Shown here piece by piece: positions 52,398 to 61,662 of a stretch of DNA of 64,000 nucleotides. Both the position numbers and the translations under genes were made by a program. The notes below the pieces were generated by a model. That model was not told where the DNA came from. It was given only the letters and a program-made list of their open reading frames with translations, and made no database searches. How positions within the stretch are numbered: the first letter of the stretch is position 1; every line of letters begins with the position of its first letter. Location: assembly GCF_000317575.1 (NCBI RefSeq), contig NC_019748.1, forward strand, positions 760,001 through 824,000, given 5' to 3'. The DNA comes from Stanieria cyanosphaera PCC 7437. GTDB lineage: Bacteria > Cyanobacteriota > Cyanobacteriia > Cyanobacteriales > Xenococcaceae.

Positions 52398-52934
52398 TCA
52401 ATCATTAACTTGATCAATAGCTTGTTGAATTATTTGTTTTTGTTCTCGGTCATATCCCCAACGATTGAGAAATTTTTGATAATCTCCTTCTCCTGTCCAT
52501 AGACTAATTTGTAATTTACGTAAACTTATTTTTATTTGTTCAAGATTTATTTGTTTAATTAAATTAAGAGTACGTTGAAGAACTTTTTCTGAACCTAATG
52601 CCATTATCTCTTGATGATTACGACGATGAGTAATACTCATTGCTGCTGACATAGCAAGATTTTTGATCAATAATTCACTAACAATTTCAGGAGCAGATTT
52701 TAAGCCACGAATAATACCTAAACAAGGCAAATCCGCTAACAAAAAATCACTGGTAAGATAACCAACAAAAAAACCTCTAGCACTACCTTTATTTTTGATT
52801 AAGTTAGTTATTGCAGAGGTAATTTCTTCATCGCTTAATCTATTAGCTTCAATCTGAATCATTAAAGCTTGAGTATTAGCGATCGCTTCTTCAAAAGACA
52901 TAGATGTTGATATTTTATCTGCCAGTTGATTCAT
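52398..52934 (-). CDS. Conserved cyanobacterial hypothetical protein (178 aa)
   Basis: A 178-residue, helical soluble protein with FEEAIANTQALMIQIEANRL, NKGSARGFFVGYLTSDFLLA, PCLGIIRGLKSAPEIVSELL and SAAMSITHRRNHQEIMALGS. It looks like a conserved cyanobacterial protein; I recall no assigned function. It converges with the coiled-coil pair, separated by a terminator hairpin, and is transcribed from the right. Confidence 0.7.
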   Translation of the reverse strand: MNQLADKISTSMSFEEAIANTQALMIQIEANRLSDEEITSAITNLIKNKGSARGFFVGYLTSDFLLADLPCLGIIRGLKSAPEIVSELLIKNLAMSAAMSITHRRNHQEIMALGSEKVLQRTLNLIKQINLEQIKISLRKLQISLWTGEGDYQKFLNRWGYDREQKQIIQQAIDQVND

Positions 52935-53299
52935 AATTTAACTCTCAATGTGTTTTGGGTAAGTGATAGATTGAAAAAAAGCAAATATGTTAATCATTGA
53001 AAAAATCTTAACAATTTCTCCTTTGATTAGTTCGTTTGTTTTAGCTCCACACCACACATTAAAACTTTAACTTGACTTTCCTGGTCTATTGTTGATTAGC
53101 CTTATGGGTATAATATATTATCAACATTTTTATCGATAGAAAACTAGTTAGGTTAATTTTTTGAAATTTTTTTGATTAAAGATTGATTTGGAGACAAATT
53201 GTACAGCTTAATTTGCTCAGAATTAGGCTAATAATAGTCTTGGTGTTACTTAATTTTATTGATAGAACCCAATAATATCTTGATAAGGTAAAGAAAATG
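52935..53299. other. AT-rich intergenic region
   Basis: About 365 bases between two minus-strand genes, AT-rich throughout. It must hold the promoter of the 178-aa gene. I see no hairpin, repeat or coding fragment that I can support. Confidence 0.4.
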
Positions 53300-54115
53300 C
53301 TAAGAGAGAGTCAAAAACTTTTCTAATGCCTCAATCATGGTTGGTGGCCAGCGACGATTATTTCTAACCCAATTAAGATCTTGATAGCGATGATCTAAAC
53401 CGACTGTTGCTACCCAATTACTTTCAGCCTCTCCTTGGAAACCTGCCACCCATAAAGCTGCGGTTAAAGCTGCCCGAGGATCAGAAAATAAAGGATATTT
53501 ACGGACTAAATTACGCAACTGACGAATTGCCTCATCGCAGTTTCCTAGTTGATAAGTACTAAGAGCTAAGTTAGCACGAGCCAAAGCAAAATTAGGAACA
53601 ATTTCTACCGCTTTTTGATAATCGTTCAAAGCTTCTTGCCAAAGCCCTTGTGCTGCTTTAACATTACCACGATTATTATAGGCTACTGCATCATTAGCAT
53701 TGATCGCTAAAACATGATCGTAATCAGCTAAAGCTTCTTGCCAAAGTCGTTTAATTTCATATGCAATCCCACGATTAAGATAAGGATCGGGATATTGAGG
53801 AGCTATTTTAATCGATTGATTAAAATCTGCGATCGCTTCATCTAGGCGATTTTGAGCAATGCGAGTATTGCCTCGATTACTCCAAACAGCAGGATTATTT
53901 GGAAATTGTTCAATTAACTGAGTCCAATAGACTTCCGCTTGAAGATAATTGCCTTGTTCTATTTCCTGTAAAGCTTTTTGAGCGGTTTCCTCTCCTTGAT
54001 TAAGTTGCTGCTGCGTAAAAGAAGATAATTCCGAAGCTTGTACAGAAGCAACTTGATTGATATTGAAGAAGGAGAGAAAACAAATCCCAATTAAAACGAT
54101 TAACCAACGAATCAT
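53300..54115 (-). CDS. Secreted tetratricopeptide-repeat protein
   Basis: A 271-residue protein with a signal peptide (about 1-27, ending VQA). It has at least four TPR units: YWTQLIEQFPNNPAVWSNRG, AIADFNQSIKIAPQYPDPYL, ALADYDHVLAINANDAVAYN and ALNDYQKAVEIVPNFALARA. The C-terminal ~60 residues (LVRKYPLFSDPRAALTAALW, YQDLNWVRNNRRWPPTMIEA) form a conserved cap. TPR proteins act as binding scaffolds; partners are unknown. It is probably periplasmic or in the thylakoid lumen. Confidence 0.85.
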   Translation of the reverse strand: MIRWLIVLIGICFLSFFNINQVASVQASELSSFTQQQLNQGEETAQKALQEIEQGNYLQAEVYWTQLIEQFPNNPAVWSNRGNTRIAQNRLDEAIADFNQSIKIAPQYPDPYLNRGIAYEIKRLWQEALADYDHVLAINANDAVAYNNRGNVKAAQGLWQEALNDYQKAVEIVPNFALARANLALSTYQLGNCDEAIRQLRNLVRKYPLFSDPRAALTAALWVAGFQGEAESNWVATVGLDHRYQDLNWVRNNRRWPPTMIEALEKFLTLS

Positions 54116-54216
54116 TGCATCTCAGATTTTATTTTTAAGTATTTATTACTTATTATGATCTTAGAGATGCCTTGTAGATCGAGATCAAATCAATTTGGTT
54201 GAGATAGATAGACAGT

Positions 54217-55032
54217 TTAACGCACAGGAGCTTTTTTCGGGCTAAGCGAAGTACCTCCAAATCCTTTTAAGCCAAGCCAACCAATTACAATATAGCCAAT
54301 GGCTAACATTAAACTACTTAAACCAGTGCGTAAACCTTGTTTAATAGCTTCAGTTTTAGCACGACCTTCTCTTTCTAGCTTTTGATCTCGTAGCTGAGTT
54401 TGTAATTCACTTAGTCTAGCTTCTAATGCTTCAGGATTTTTAGCCAATTCACGAAAGTTTTGAAATTGTTGTTGGGTTTCTTGTAAACGTTGTAGCTGCT
54501 GAGGATTAAGAGTTTGTCCTTCAACTTTACCACTACTAATAGCTTGATCGATTTGTTTGAGTTGGGCTTCCAATTGTTGTAGACGTTGAGGATCTTGAGC
54601 TAAAGCATTAAGCTGATCGTATTGTTCTTTAATTCTAGTTTCAGCCTGATCCGCTCCCTGTTGAATTTGATTGATAGCATTATCACTAGCTAAACGAAGA
54701 TTATTTAAATGTAAAGGAACTAAAAGCAAAAATAATAAGCCAAGGAGACTAGCTAAGATAAATACTGGTAATTTGACATCAAAACCAGATTTTTTAGGTG
54801 TATTACTGAGAGTTGCTTCAATCCAAACAGCAACTAAAATAAAACTTATGCCAACCATAGGAACAATTCCGCGATCAACAATTTGACCAGTAAAACTAAT
54901 TTGCCATTGAGAATCTAATGGCTGAAAAGGAATTGCTAAAGTGAGGTAATCGAGTAAAGCAGAAATAATCAAAATTAAGCCTACTATCTTAAGACATAAA
55001 GACGTAAATTGAGACGTACTTGTGTTATTCAT
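54217..55032 (-). CDS. HpsJ-like membrane protein
   Basis: The 271-residue protein has three N-terminal membrane helices (about 11-31, 55-70 and 85-106), a Gln-rich coiled coil (about 115-225; NPQQLQRLQETQQQFQNF) and a fourth helix near 238-256. This order matches HpsJ-type proteins, first named for hormogonium polysaccharide secretion in Nostoc. Homologues are also present in cyanobacteria without hormogonia, so the name does not prove that role here. No other hps gene is nearby. Confidence 0.78.
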   Translation of the reverse strand: MNNTSTSQFTSLCLKIVGLILIISALLDYLTLAIPFQPLDSQWQISFTGQIVDRGIVPMVGISFILVAVWIEATLSNTPKKSGFDVKLPVFILASLLGLLFLLLVPLHLNNLRLASDNAINQIQQGADQAETRIKEQYDQLNALAQDPQRLQQLEAQLKQIDQAISSGKVEGQTLNPQQLQRLQETQQQFQNFRELAKNPEALEARLSELQTQLRDQKLEREGRAKTEAIKQGLRTGLSSLMLAIGYIVIGWLGLKGFGGTSLSPKKAPVR

Positions 55033-55336
55033 GGTTTGATTTTTAGAACTACTAAATAATTGTGTTTAAGAGTAAACGCAGTAATAACTGATAAAGTAAT
55101 AACGATAAACAAGCTAAATGGATTGGTAATTGTTTTAAGAGCAATTCAAAAATTTCAATCCAGATAAGTTTAATTGAGTTTTAACTTGCCCATCTTAACT
55201 TGTCCACTATTTGGCTAAGCTGTGACACAAATATATGCTTAAGTTTTAGTCTTTATTTTCCGAGGAGATTTTAGGATGGTAAGAGTCTAAAAAATGCCAT
55301 CCCATTATTCCCAAATCTCACCAAGCTCAAATCATC
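55033..55336. other. Divergent promoter region between HpsJ-like and pgl genes
   Basis: About 300 AT-rich bases. GGATGG and CCATCC at 55274-55302 can pair across a 17-base loop upstream of pgl, but the meaning is unclear. No repeat or riboswitch was recognised. Confidence 0.35.
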
Positions 55337-56068
55337 ATGAATAAAAAAGTTGAAATATTAAAAGATAAAAACGCTTTAATAGAGCGATCGCTTTCGCTAG
55401 TAGTTACCAAAATTCAACAAGCTATTGAAAGCAGAGGAAAATGTACTATTGCTTTAGCTGGAGGCAATACGCCCAAACCTTTGTATGAAGCTTTAGCAAA
55501 ACAATCTTTTCCTTGGGACAAAATTGAGGTGTTTTGGGGTGACGAACGTTATGTTTCCGCAGATCATTTAGATAGTAATCAACTGATGGCACGCCAAGCT
55601 TGGCTATCAAAAGTTGATTTTCCTGAAACCAATATTCATCCAATGTCCACTACAGCAGGAGAACCCGATCTCGATGCCCAAAGACATGAAGCCGAATTAC
55701 AACAATTTTTTCGACTTGCTCCTGGCGAATTTCCCCATTTCGATCTAATTTTATTAGGAATAGGAGATGATGGTCATACTGCTTCTTTGTTTCCTCAAAC
55801 AGATGCTTTAACGGTAACAGACCGATTGGTAACAGTTGGAAATAAGCAGGGCGAACCTCGTTTAACTTTTACTGTACCTTTACTTAATCATGCTCGTTGT
55901 ATCGTTTTTATCGTCAGTGGTGAAAATAAGCGTCCCGCCCTTAGAGAAATTTTTGCACCTCAAGGAGATGAAATGATGTATCCTGCTCGTTTAATTCAAC
56001 CTGAAGGGGAACTATGGTGGTTGTTAGATCATTCTGCTGGGGCTGAATTTGATGGAAATCTGACTTAA
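55337..56068 (+). CDS. pgl: 6-phosphogluconolactonase
   Basis: Pgl hydrolyses 6-phosphogluconolactone in the oxidative pentose-phosphate pathway. The 243-residue protein carries ALAGGNTPKPLYEALAKQSF (near 40-58), VFWGDERYVSADHLDSNQLM and LILLGIGDDGHTASLFPQTD (near 138-157), the last holding the family's catalytic region with Asp and His. Length is normal. It appears monocistronic; zwf and opcA are not in the window. Confidence 0.95.
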   Translation: MNKKVEILKDKNALIERSLSLVVTKIQQAIESRGKCTIALAGGNTPKPLYEALAKQSFPWDKIEVFWGDERYVSADHLDSNQLMARQAWLSKVDFPETNIHPMSTTAGEPDLDAQRHEAELQQFFRLAPGEFPHFDLILLGIGDDGHTASLFPQTDALTVTDRLVTVGNKQGEPRLTFTVPLLNHARCIVFIVSGENKRPALREIFAPQGDEMMYPARLIQPEGELWWLLDHSAGAEFDGNLT

Positions 56069-56157
56069 AATATTCGAGACAAAATAATAATTCAGTTTTT
56101 TTTTTACTAAAAATTCTGGAAAACTAGATTGATAAAACTTAATTACCTAAAACACCT

Positions 56158-57147
56158 ATGATTGTCTGTCCAAATTGCAATCATCAAAATCCAGAAAGTT
56201 CGATGCAATGTGAAAATTGCTATACTCTTTTGCCTCAAACTACTAGCTGCCCTAATTGCGGGGCCTCTGTACAAACTGATGCTACTTTTTGTGGTCAATG
56301 TGGTTTTAATCTTCAAGCAGAAAATCTCGCTCCTACTCCAGAACTTTCTGAAACCTTTGTAGGCTCGTCTACAACTGGTGCTTCCTCTACATTAATTAAT
56401 CCTTGGGATGATGAGGAGATCGAAACAATTCCTACGCCCGAACCTTGGCAAACTCATGAAACCGAGGTGATGTCGCCGACATCAGGGTTTGAGGATTCTT
56501 GGGATGATGAAAATTTAGCAGTAGAAGATTTAGAGGAGTTGGAGGAATTGGAGGAACTTCCAGAAACAACTTCTCCTTTAGTTGATTTTGAGGAAGAATT
56601 ATCAGCAACTTCGCAGAACAACCCCATATTTACTGAACCTGAGCCAAAATTAGCAGAAAATCTTGATTTTGAGCCTAGAGTTAATCAAGGGCAACCACTT
56701 CCATCACCTCAACCTGTTGCTGAAGCATCACCACCACCATCACCACCATCTCCGCCATTGCCACCACCACAACCATTTTCTCCAGGAGGAAAAGTGAGTT
56801 CTGCCACCCAACTCCAAATTCAGCAAGCTAGTCTGCTTCATGTCCAGACCAATACTACTTTAGAACTTCCTCACAATTTATATGTAATTCATATTGGCAA
56901 ACCAAATAGTCAAATCCCTCCCGATATTGACGTTTCTGGTTTTCCTAATTCCGAAGTCGTCTCACGAATTCATGCTGATATTCGGGTTGAGGGAGATACT
57001 TATTTTCTGGAAGATGTTGGTTCTTCTAATGGCACTTATGTCAATCACAGTCCCTTACCACCTGGAAATCGTCATCGCTTGAGAACTGGCGATCGCATTT
57101 CCTTGGGCAAAGGCGATTTAGTGACTTTTATTTTTCAACTTAATTAA
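56158..57147 (+). CDS. FHA-domain protein with N-terminal zinc ribbons
   Basis: The 329-residue protein begins with zinc-ribbon pairs (CPNCNHQNPESSMQCENC and CPNCGASVQTDATFCGQCG, residues 4-53). An acidic region (about 85-165) and a Pro-rich linker (about 180-205) follow, then a C-terminal FHA domain (about 220-329) with EVVSRIHADIRVEGDTYFLE and DVGSSNGTYVNH. FHA domains bind phosphothreonine, so it likely reads Ser/Thr kinase signals; a zinc-ribbon kinase is encoded at 60232-61656. The phosphopeptide-binding Arg, Ser and Asn are present. Confidence 0.88.
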   Translation: MIVCPNCNHQNPESSMQCENCYTLLPQTTSCPNCGASVQTDATFCGQCGFNLQAENLAPTPELSETFVGSSTTGASSTLINPWDDEEIETIPTPEPWQTHETEVMSPTSGFEDSWDDENLAVEDLEELEELEELPETTSPLVDFEEELSATSQNNPIFTEPEPKLAENLDFEPRVNQGQPLPSPQPVAEASPPPSPPSPPLPPPQPFSPGGKVSSATQLQIQQASLLHVQTNTTLELPHNLYVIHIGKPNSQIPPDIDVSGFPNSEVVSRIHADIRVEGDTYFLEDVGSSNGTYVNHSPLPPGNRHRLRTGDRISLGKGDLVTFIFQLN

Positions 57148-57212
57148 TTTGAGTCAAACAATGATGTATTCAATTAAGAATTATGGAGCAACTTTTAAAA
57201 GTTTCTAAATGA

Positions 57213-57899
57213 CTAGCGCAAAGCTAAGTCGGATTGGAGGGTTAAATTCAGATCGCTGTTGGGATCGATGGAAATGAGTTCTACTTGTTTTCTGCCCAAC
57301 AGCCAACCTGCTGCTGCACCTATAGCACCACCACCGAGAACTTCTTCTGTAGCGATCGCTCTATCTCCAGTAACTCCCGAAACTACTGTGGCTGCTGCTG
57401 CACCTATCGCAGCACCTTTAAGAATTCCACCTGCACTTGCTCCTCTTCTAACGGTTTCGGTACGAGTAATAGTTTGAGAAGTAGCATCAATAGATTTTCT
57501 AGTGCCATCGGAGAAAACTAATTCTTGAGCAACAAAACGAGAACCACCATTAGTTGGTTCAATTTGACCAACAATTTCTGTTCCATAGGGGATCAAAGTA
57601 ACGCGGTCGCGATTTCTTAAGTTAGCTGCCACTTTTAGAGTTAAAGGAGCAGTTTCTTCTTTAGTTACTAAAATTTTTTCTGCATCTTCATAAAAAACAG
57701 GAATTTCTGCTCCAGCAGGAATGATCAGCTGGCTAGGTAGATTAGGATTAGGATAGTTGTTACGATTAGGTCTATTTTGTGAAGGAAAAAGTTGAGCGGA
57801 AGCAGGAGCTAAACTAACTAATGGTGTAATGGCAACCATACCAATAGTTAATGACATTAGCAAAGAAGTAGCTGGTTTAAAGTATCTAGAAGCAAACAT
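57213..57899 (-). CDS. Secreted protein with glycine-zipper-like C-terminus
   Basis: ATG at 57899 is preferred to TTG 57908, giving 228 residues. A signal peptide (about 1-36, ending ASA) is followed by a beta-rich middle: IIPAGAEIPVFYEDAEKILV, and RDRVTLIPYGTEIVGQIEPT. A Gly/Ala-rich membrane-inserting stretch then follows (AGGILKGAAIGAAAATVVSG, LGGGAIGAAAGWLLGRKQVE). The architecture resembles cyanobacterial envelope proteins with glycine zippers. Function unknown; it lies between the FHA and Slt genes. Confidence 0.75.
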   Translation of the reverse strand: MFASRYFKPATSLLMSLTIGMVAITPLVSLAPASAQLFPSQNRPNRNNYPNPNLPSQLIIPAGAEIPVFYEDAEKILVTKEETAPLTLKVAANLRNRDRVTLIPYGTEIVGQIEPTNGGSRFVAQELVFSDGTRKSIDATSQTITRTETVRRGASAGGILKGAAIGAAAATVVSGVTGDRAIATEEVLGGGAIGAAAGWLLGRKQVELISIDPNSDLNLTLQSDLALR

Positions 57900-58037
57900 A
57901 ATTTTCAAGATTTAATTTTATTGATTGATTATCTCGACGCAGAGCTATTTATCATAGTTCCTGGTAACTTTGGGATTCAATTCGGTTAGCAAAATGCTGT
58001 TGAATATAAGACCTGATTTGATTACTCATCTGTAGTT

Positions 58038-60224
58038 ATGTTAAAACAAAGACCAGTACCTCAACCAAAACACAAAAGAGGTTCTCACAAAATTTGGTTA
58101 GGACTAAGTTTTAGTCTCTGCTTGCTAACTGTGATGGTTTGGCTATTCAAAACTCAGCAACCAGAAAAATCACAACAGCCTTCTCAAGTTTTACCATTAG
58201 TTAGCCTTTCTCCTGAGCAAAGAGATGTTCGTTTAAAAGCAATTATTCAGAGTAATTCCCCTTTTTGGAAAAAATCTGAGGTAACTAAAAGCGATCGCTC
58301 TCGGGCGCGTTATCTTTTGGCTGTAGATTTATTAAAAGCACAACGAGCAAAAGCTGCTTTGATTTATTTAAAAGACTTAGAAAGGAATTATTCGGTTCTC
58401 GCTCCGCAAATTCTGGTTCAACAAGCCAATGCTTATCAATTGCTGAATCAATCAGCCCAAGTGCAGCAAGTGTATCAACAATTAATCACAAAATATCCTG
58501 ATTCTTTGGCAATTCCAGAAGTTTTGTTTTGGTTGAGTCACACTGATGTTTCTTATCAACAACAACTAATTGAAAAGTTTCCTTATCATCCTCTAACTCA
58601 AAAGCTAGTTCGTCAGCTACTTCAACAAGATTCCAATCAATTACATTTATTATTATTGTTAGCTAAATATAGTCGTGAGCCTAATACTGAGGAAATTAGA
58701 GATCGTTTAGTTCTAGAATATCCTGCACAATTAACCCCTGAAGATTGGGAAGCGATCGCATCGGGTTATTGGCGTGAAGAAAAATATCGTAAGGCTGCTG
58801 ATGCTTATACTTTGGCTCGTCTGACTCCTCGTAATCTCTATCGGGCTGCTAGAGGTTTTCATCTGAACGGGAATTTTTCTGAAGCTATTAGAAGTTATCA
58901 ACGCTTAATTGACGAGTTTCACGATTCCAGAGAAACAGGATTGAGTTTACTTCATTTAGCTTCAATTTCTGGAAGTGCAGAAGCGATCGCTTATTTAGAA
59001 ATGGCAATTGAGAAGTTTCCTGAACAAGCACCCCAAGCTTTATTATCTCAAGGATTGATTTATGACGCACTCAAACAGTCAGAGTTAGCTAACCAAGCTC
59101 GACAAAAATTGTTGCAACAATATCCTAATTCTGAAGCAGCCGTAACTTATCGTTGGCAAGAAGCGCAGAAGTTAGCAGTAAAAGGAAACATTCAAGGTGC
59201 TTATTCATGGGTGCAACCTTTGATTAAAATTAAGGGTAATCTCAATCTGGAAATTTTGCCTAAAGCTATCTTCTGGGCAGGAAAATGGGCTAAACAATTA
59301 GGATTTGTCGCAGAATCTCAACAAGCCTTTCAAAAAGTCATTACTATTTATCCTCAATCCTATTATGCCTGGCGATCGGCAGTAAAATTGGGTTGGCAAG
59401 TGGGAGATTTTGATGATGTGCGTGCTTTTAATCCCGCTTTAGAGTTTCCTGAATTAAATCTAGTTCCTTATACCAATTCCGATACTATCAAAGAATTATT
59501 AGTGTTAGGACAGTATCAATCTGCGTGGAATCTCCTGGAATCAGAAATTAAACAGCCTCAAGAACTAACTGTCTCAGAACAATTTATTGAAGGGCTACTT
59601 TTACTCAAATTGAGGCAAATTTCGGCAGGAATTAATCAAGTTTGGGATTTAGCTCAACGGGAAAACCCCCACGAACAACAAAAATGGCAAGCTCTTAGAA
59701 AAACACCAACTTATTGGTATGCTTTATTTCCTTTTCCTTATCGAGATGAAATTTTGACCAATTCCCAACAAAGTAAAATCAATCCTTTATTAGTTGTGGC
59801 AGTGATGCGGAAAGAATCAACTTTTGCACCTGAAATTAATTCGCGAGTTGGTGCAGTGGGTTTGATGCAGGTTGTTCCCGAAACTGCTCAATGGGTAGCA
59901 GCACAAATCAATCTTGCCGAATATTCTTTAAAGCAACCCGAGGACAATATTAAGATTGGAACTTGGTATTTAGCTCATAATCACGAGCGTTATCAAAATA
60001 ATTCTCTTCTTGCGATCGCTAGCTATAATGCGGGAACAGGTAATGTTAATCAATGGCTACAACAATATAATACTCAGGATTTAGATAGTTTTGTAGAAGA
60101 CATTCCTTTTCCTGAAACTAAAGATTATGTAGAAGGAGTGTTTAGCAATTATTGGAATTATCTACGTTTATATGACCCTCAAGTTAAACAACAAGTGGCT
60201 AATTATCTCAAACGTAATAAATAA
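58038..60224 (+). CDS. Soluble lytic murein transglycosylase (Slt type)
   Basis: The 728-residue protein has an N-terminal membrane anchor (about 21-39), a long superhelical domain of TPR-like repeats (about 75-540) and a C-terminal lysozyme-like SLT domain. The catalytic Glu593 lies in VMRKESTFAPEINSRVGAVG, followed by LMQVVPETA and LAIASYNAGTGNVNQWL. It would cleave peptidoglycan glycan strands in the periplasm with formation of 1,6-anhydromuramic ends. Its 3' end faces the kinase gene, eight bases away on the opposite strand. Confidence 0.93.
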   Translation: MLKQRPVPQPKHKRGSHKIWLGLSFSLCLLTVMVWLFKTQQPEKSQQPSQVLPLVSLSPEQRDVRLKAIIQSNSPFWKKSEVTKSDRSRARYLLAVDLLKAQRAKAALIYLKDLERNYSVLAPQILVQQANAYQLLNQSAQVQQVYQQLITKYPDSLAIPEVLFWLSHTDVSYQQQLIEKFPYHPLTQKLVRQLLQQDSNQLHLLLLLAKYSREPNTEEIRDRLVLEYPAQLTPEDWEAIASGYWREEKYRKAADAYTLARLTPRNLYRAARGFHLNGNFSEAIRSYQRLIDEFHDSRETGLSLLHLASISGSAEAIAYLEMAIEKFPEQAPQALLSQGLIYDALKQSELANQARQKLLQQYPNSEAAVTYRWQEAQKLAVKGNIQGAYSWVQPLIKIKGNLNLEILPKAIFWAGKWAKQLGFVAESQQAFQKVITIYPQSYYAWRSAVKLGWQVGDFDDVRAFNPALEFPELNLVPYTNSDTIKELLVLGQYQSAWNLLESEIKQPQELTVSEQFIEGLLLLKLRQISAGINQVWDLAQRENPHEQQKWQALRKTPTYWYALFPFPYRDEILTNSQQSKINPLLVVAVMRKESTFAPEINSRVGAVGLMQVVPETAQWVAAQINLAEYSLKQPEDNIKIGTWYLAHNHERYQNNSLLAIASYNAGTGNVNQWLQQYNTQDLDSFVEDIPFPETKDYVEGVFSNYWNYLRLYDPQVKQQVANYLKRNK

Positions 60225-60231
60225 TTTCGCT

Positions 60232-61656
60232 TTACAACTTGACAAAATTAGTACATCTAGTCTCACCTGTTGGTGGTTTAGCACAAGCACGAATTTCTGT
60301 ATTTTTACCAGGCCCCATATCAGCATAGTGCCTATTCCATCCGTCTTTGGCAACTGTAATTTGACCGTAGATGTTGCCTTGACGATCTTCTACATAATGA
60401 ACGGATCGATAAGGAGCTTCCGATCTTGCCCAAGTAGCATGGCAACGTTCAGAATAACGCAACTCTACCTTATAGGCAACTAGTTGTTCGTAAGCAAGCT
60501 GATAGTTACCAATGTTAGAGGTGATAGTTTTGGCATCGTTATCACAGTTATTATCAATTGGGTCGCGATTGAGACAAGTTAAATTATTACATAGTGGTGC
60601 GTTCTGAATTTTGTTGGTGGTAATTCTTTGATTTAAATTGTTACCAAAATTGAATACACCAAAAATTGATAACGGTAAAACAATTAAGCTTAAACTAACA
60701 GGAACATTTAATCTCAAACGTTTTTGCCATTTTTTCAGGAAATTATTTTTTGACTTTTGAGCCTTCGTTAAAGCAGCTAAAATTACTTGAGTATTAGCTG
60801 GACGTTTTCCTGGTAAATGATGCATCAGCGAATCGAGTAGATCTGCCAACGACTCTGATACAACAGGTGCTGCTTGATGCCAAAGCAATTCTCCTGTTTG
60901 CAAATTTTTTGGTAACTCTTGAGGATGTTTACCTGTCAGAAGATGAACCAAAGTTCTGCCTAAAGCAAAAAAATCTGATTGAGGTAAAGCACTGCCATCA
61001 ATTTGTTCTGGTGCCATGTAACCTGGAGTACCAATACTAGTAATGCCTTGATTTACTCCTATCTTACCTAAATAAGTTGCAGTAACTCTTCTGGCTGCAC
61101 CAAAATCTATGAGAGCTAATTTTCCATCGGGTTGGAGAATAATATTAGCTGGTTTGATATCGCGATGAAAATATTGTTTTTGATGTAATAGAGTAAGTAT
61201 TTCTAATAATTGTTTAAGCCAATCAAAAGCTTGTTCGTTAGTAATTGGCTGTTGACTTTGTTGTTGTAGCCATTGTTCGAGATTTAAACCCTCAATTTTT
61301 TCCATCACCAAGCAATATAGCGGTTTGGTACTCCACCTCACTTGAGTCACAAAGTATCCTTCTGGTTGTACTTGAGGAATACCAGAATGATTAATTTGTT
61401 GTAAGATTTTCGCTTCTTGCTGAAATAATTCTACAGCTTTGGGATAGCTTGTCAGTAGAATTTTTAAAACTTTATTAGTTTGGGGAAATTTGCCATCCTT
61501 AACTTCTACAGTTAATGCTAGTTGACTTTTTCCTAACAAACTGACACCACGATAACGTTGTTGAATGATTAAATTAGCACCGCAATATTTACAAAACTCG
61601 TCGTCATTATTTTCCTGGTGAGAATGAAGACAATCAGGATTAAAACAATAACTCAT
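60232..61656 (-). CDS. Zinc-ribbon Ser/Thr kinase with extracytoplasmic DUF2690 domain
   Basis: A 474-residue Hanks-type kinase. An N-terminal zinc ribbon (C4/C9/C22/C25) precedes the kinase domain with HRDIKPAN (164-171), DFG (184-186) and GTPGYMAPEQID. The glycine loop GVSLLGKSQLALTVEV is degenerate. One membrane helix (about 316-338) leads to an extracytoplasmic domain of the DUF2690 type (VELRYSERCHATWARSEAPY, GQITVAKDGWNRHYADMGPG) with four cysteines. The outer domain could sense a ligand and the kinase signal inside. It is encoded six bases after the NB-ARC gene, in the same operon. Confidence 0.88.
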   Translation of the reverse strand: MSYCFNPDCLHSHQENNDDEFCKYCGANLIIQQRYRGVSLLGKSQLALTVEVKDGKFPQTNKVLKILLTSYPKAVELFQQEAKILQQINHSGIPQVQPEGYFVTQVRWSTKPLYCLVMEKIEGLNLEQWLQQQSQQPITNEQAFDWLKQLLEILTLLHQKQYFHRDIKPANIILQPDGKLALIDFGAARRVTATYLGKIGVNQGITSIGTPGYMAPEQIDGSALPQSDFFALGRTLVHLLTGKHPQELPKNLQTGELLWHQAAPVVSESLADLLDSLMHHLPGKRPANTQVILAALTKAQKSKNNFLKKWQKRLRLNVPVSLSLIVLPLSIFGVFNFGNNLNQRITTNKIQNAPLCNNLTCLNRDPIDNNCDNDAKTITSNIGNYQLAYEQLVAYKVELRYSERCHATWARSEAPYRSVHYVEDRQGNIYGQITVAKDGWNRHYADMGPGKNTEIRACAKPPTGETRCTNFVKL

Positions 61657-61662
61657 ATCAAT

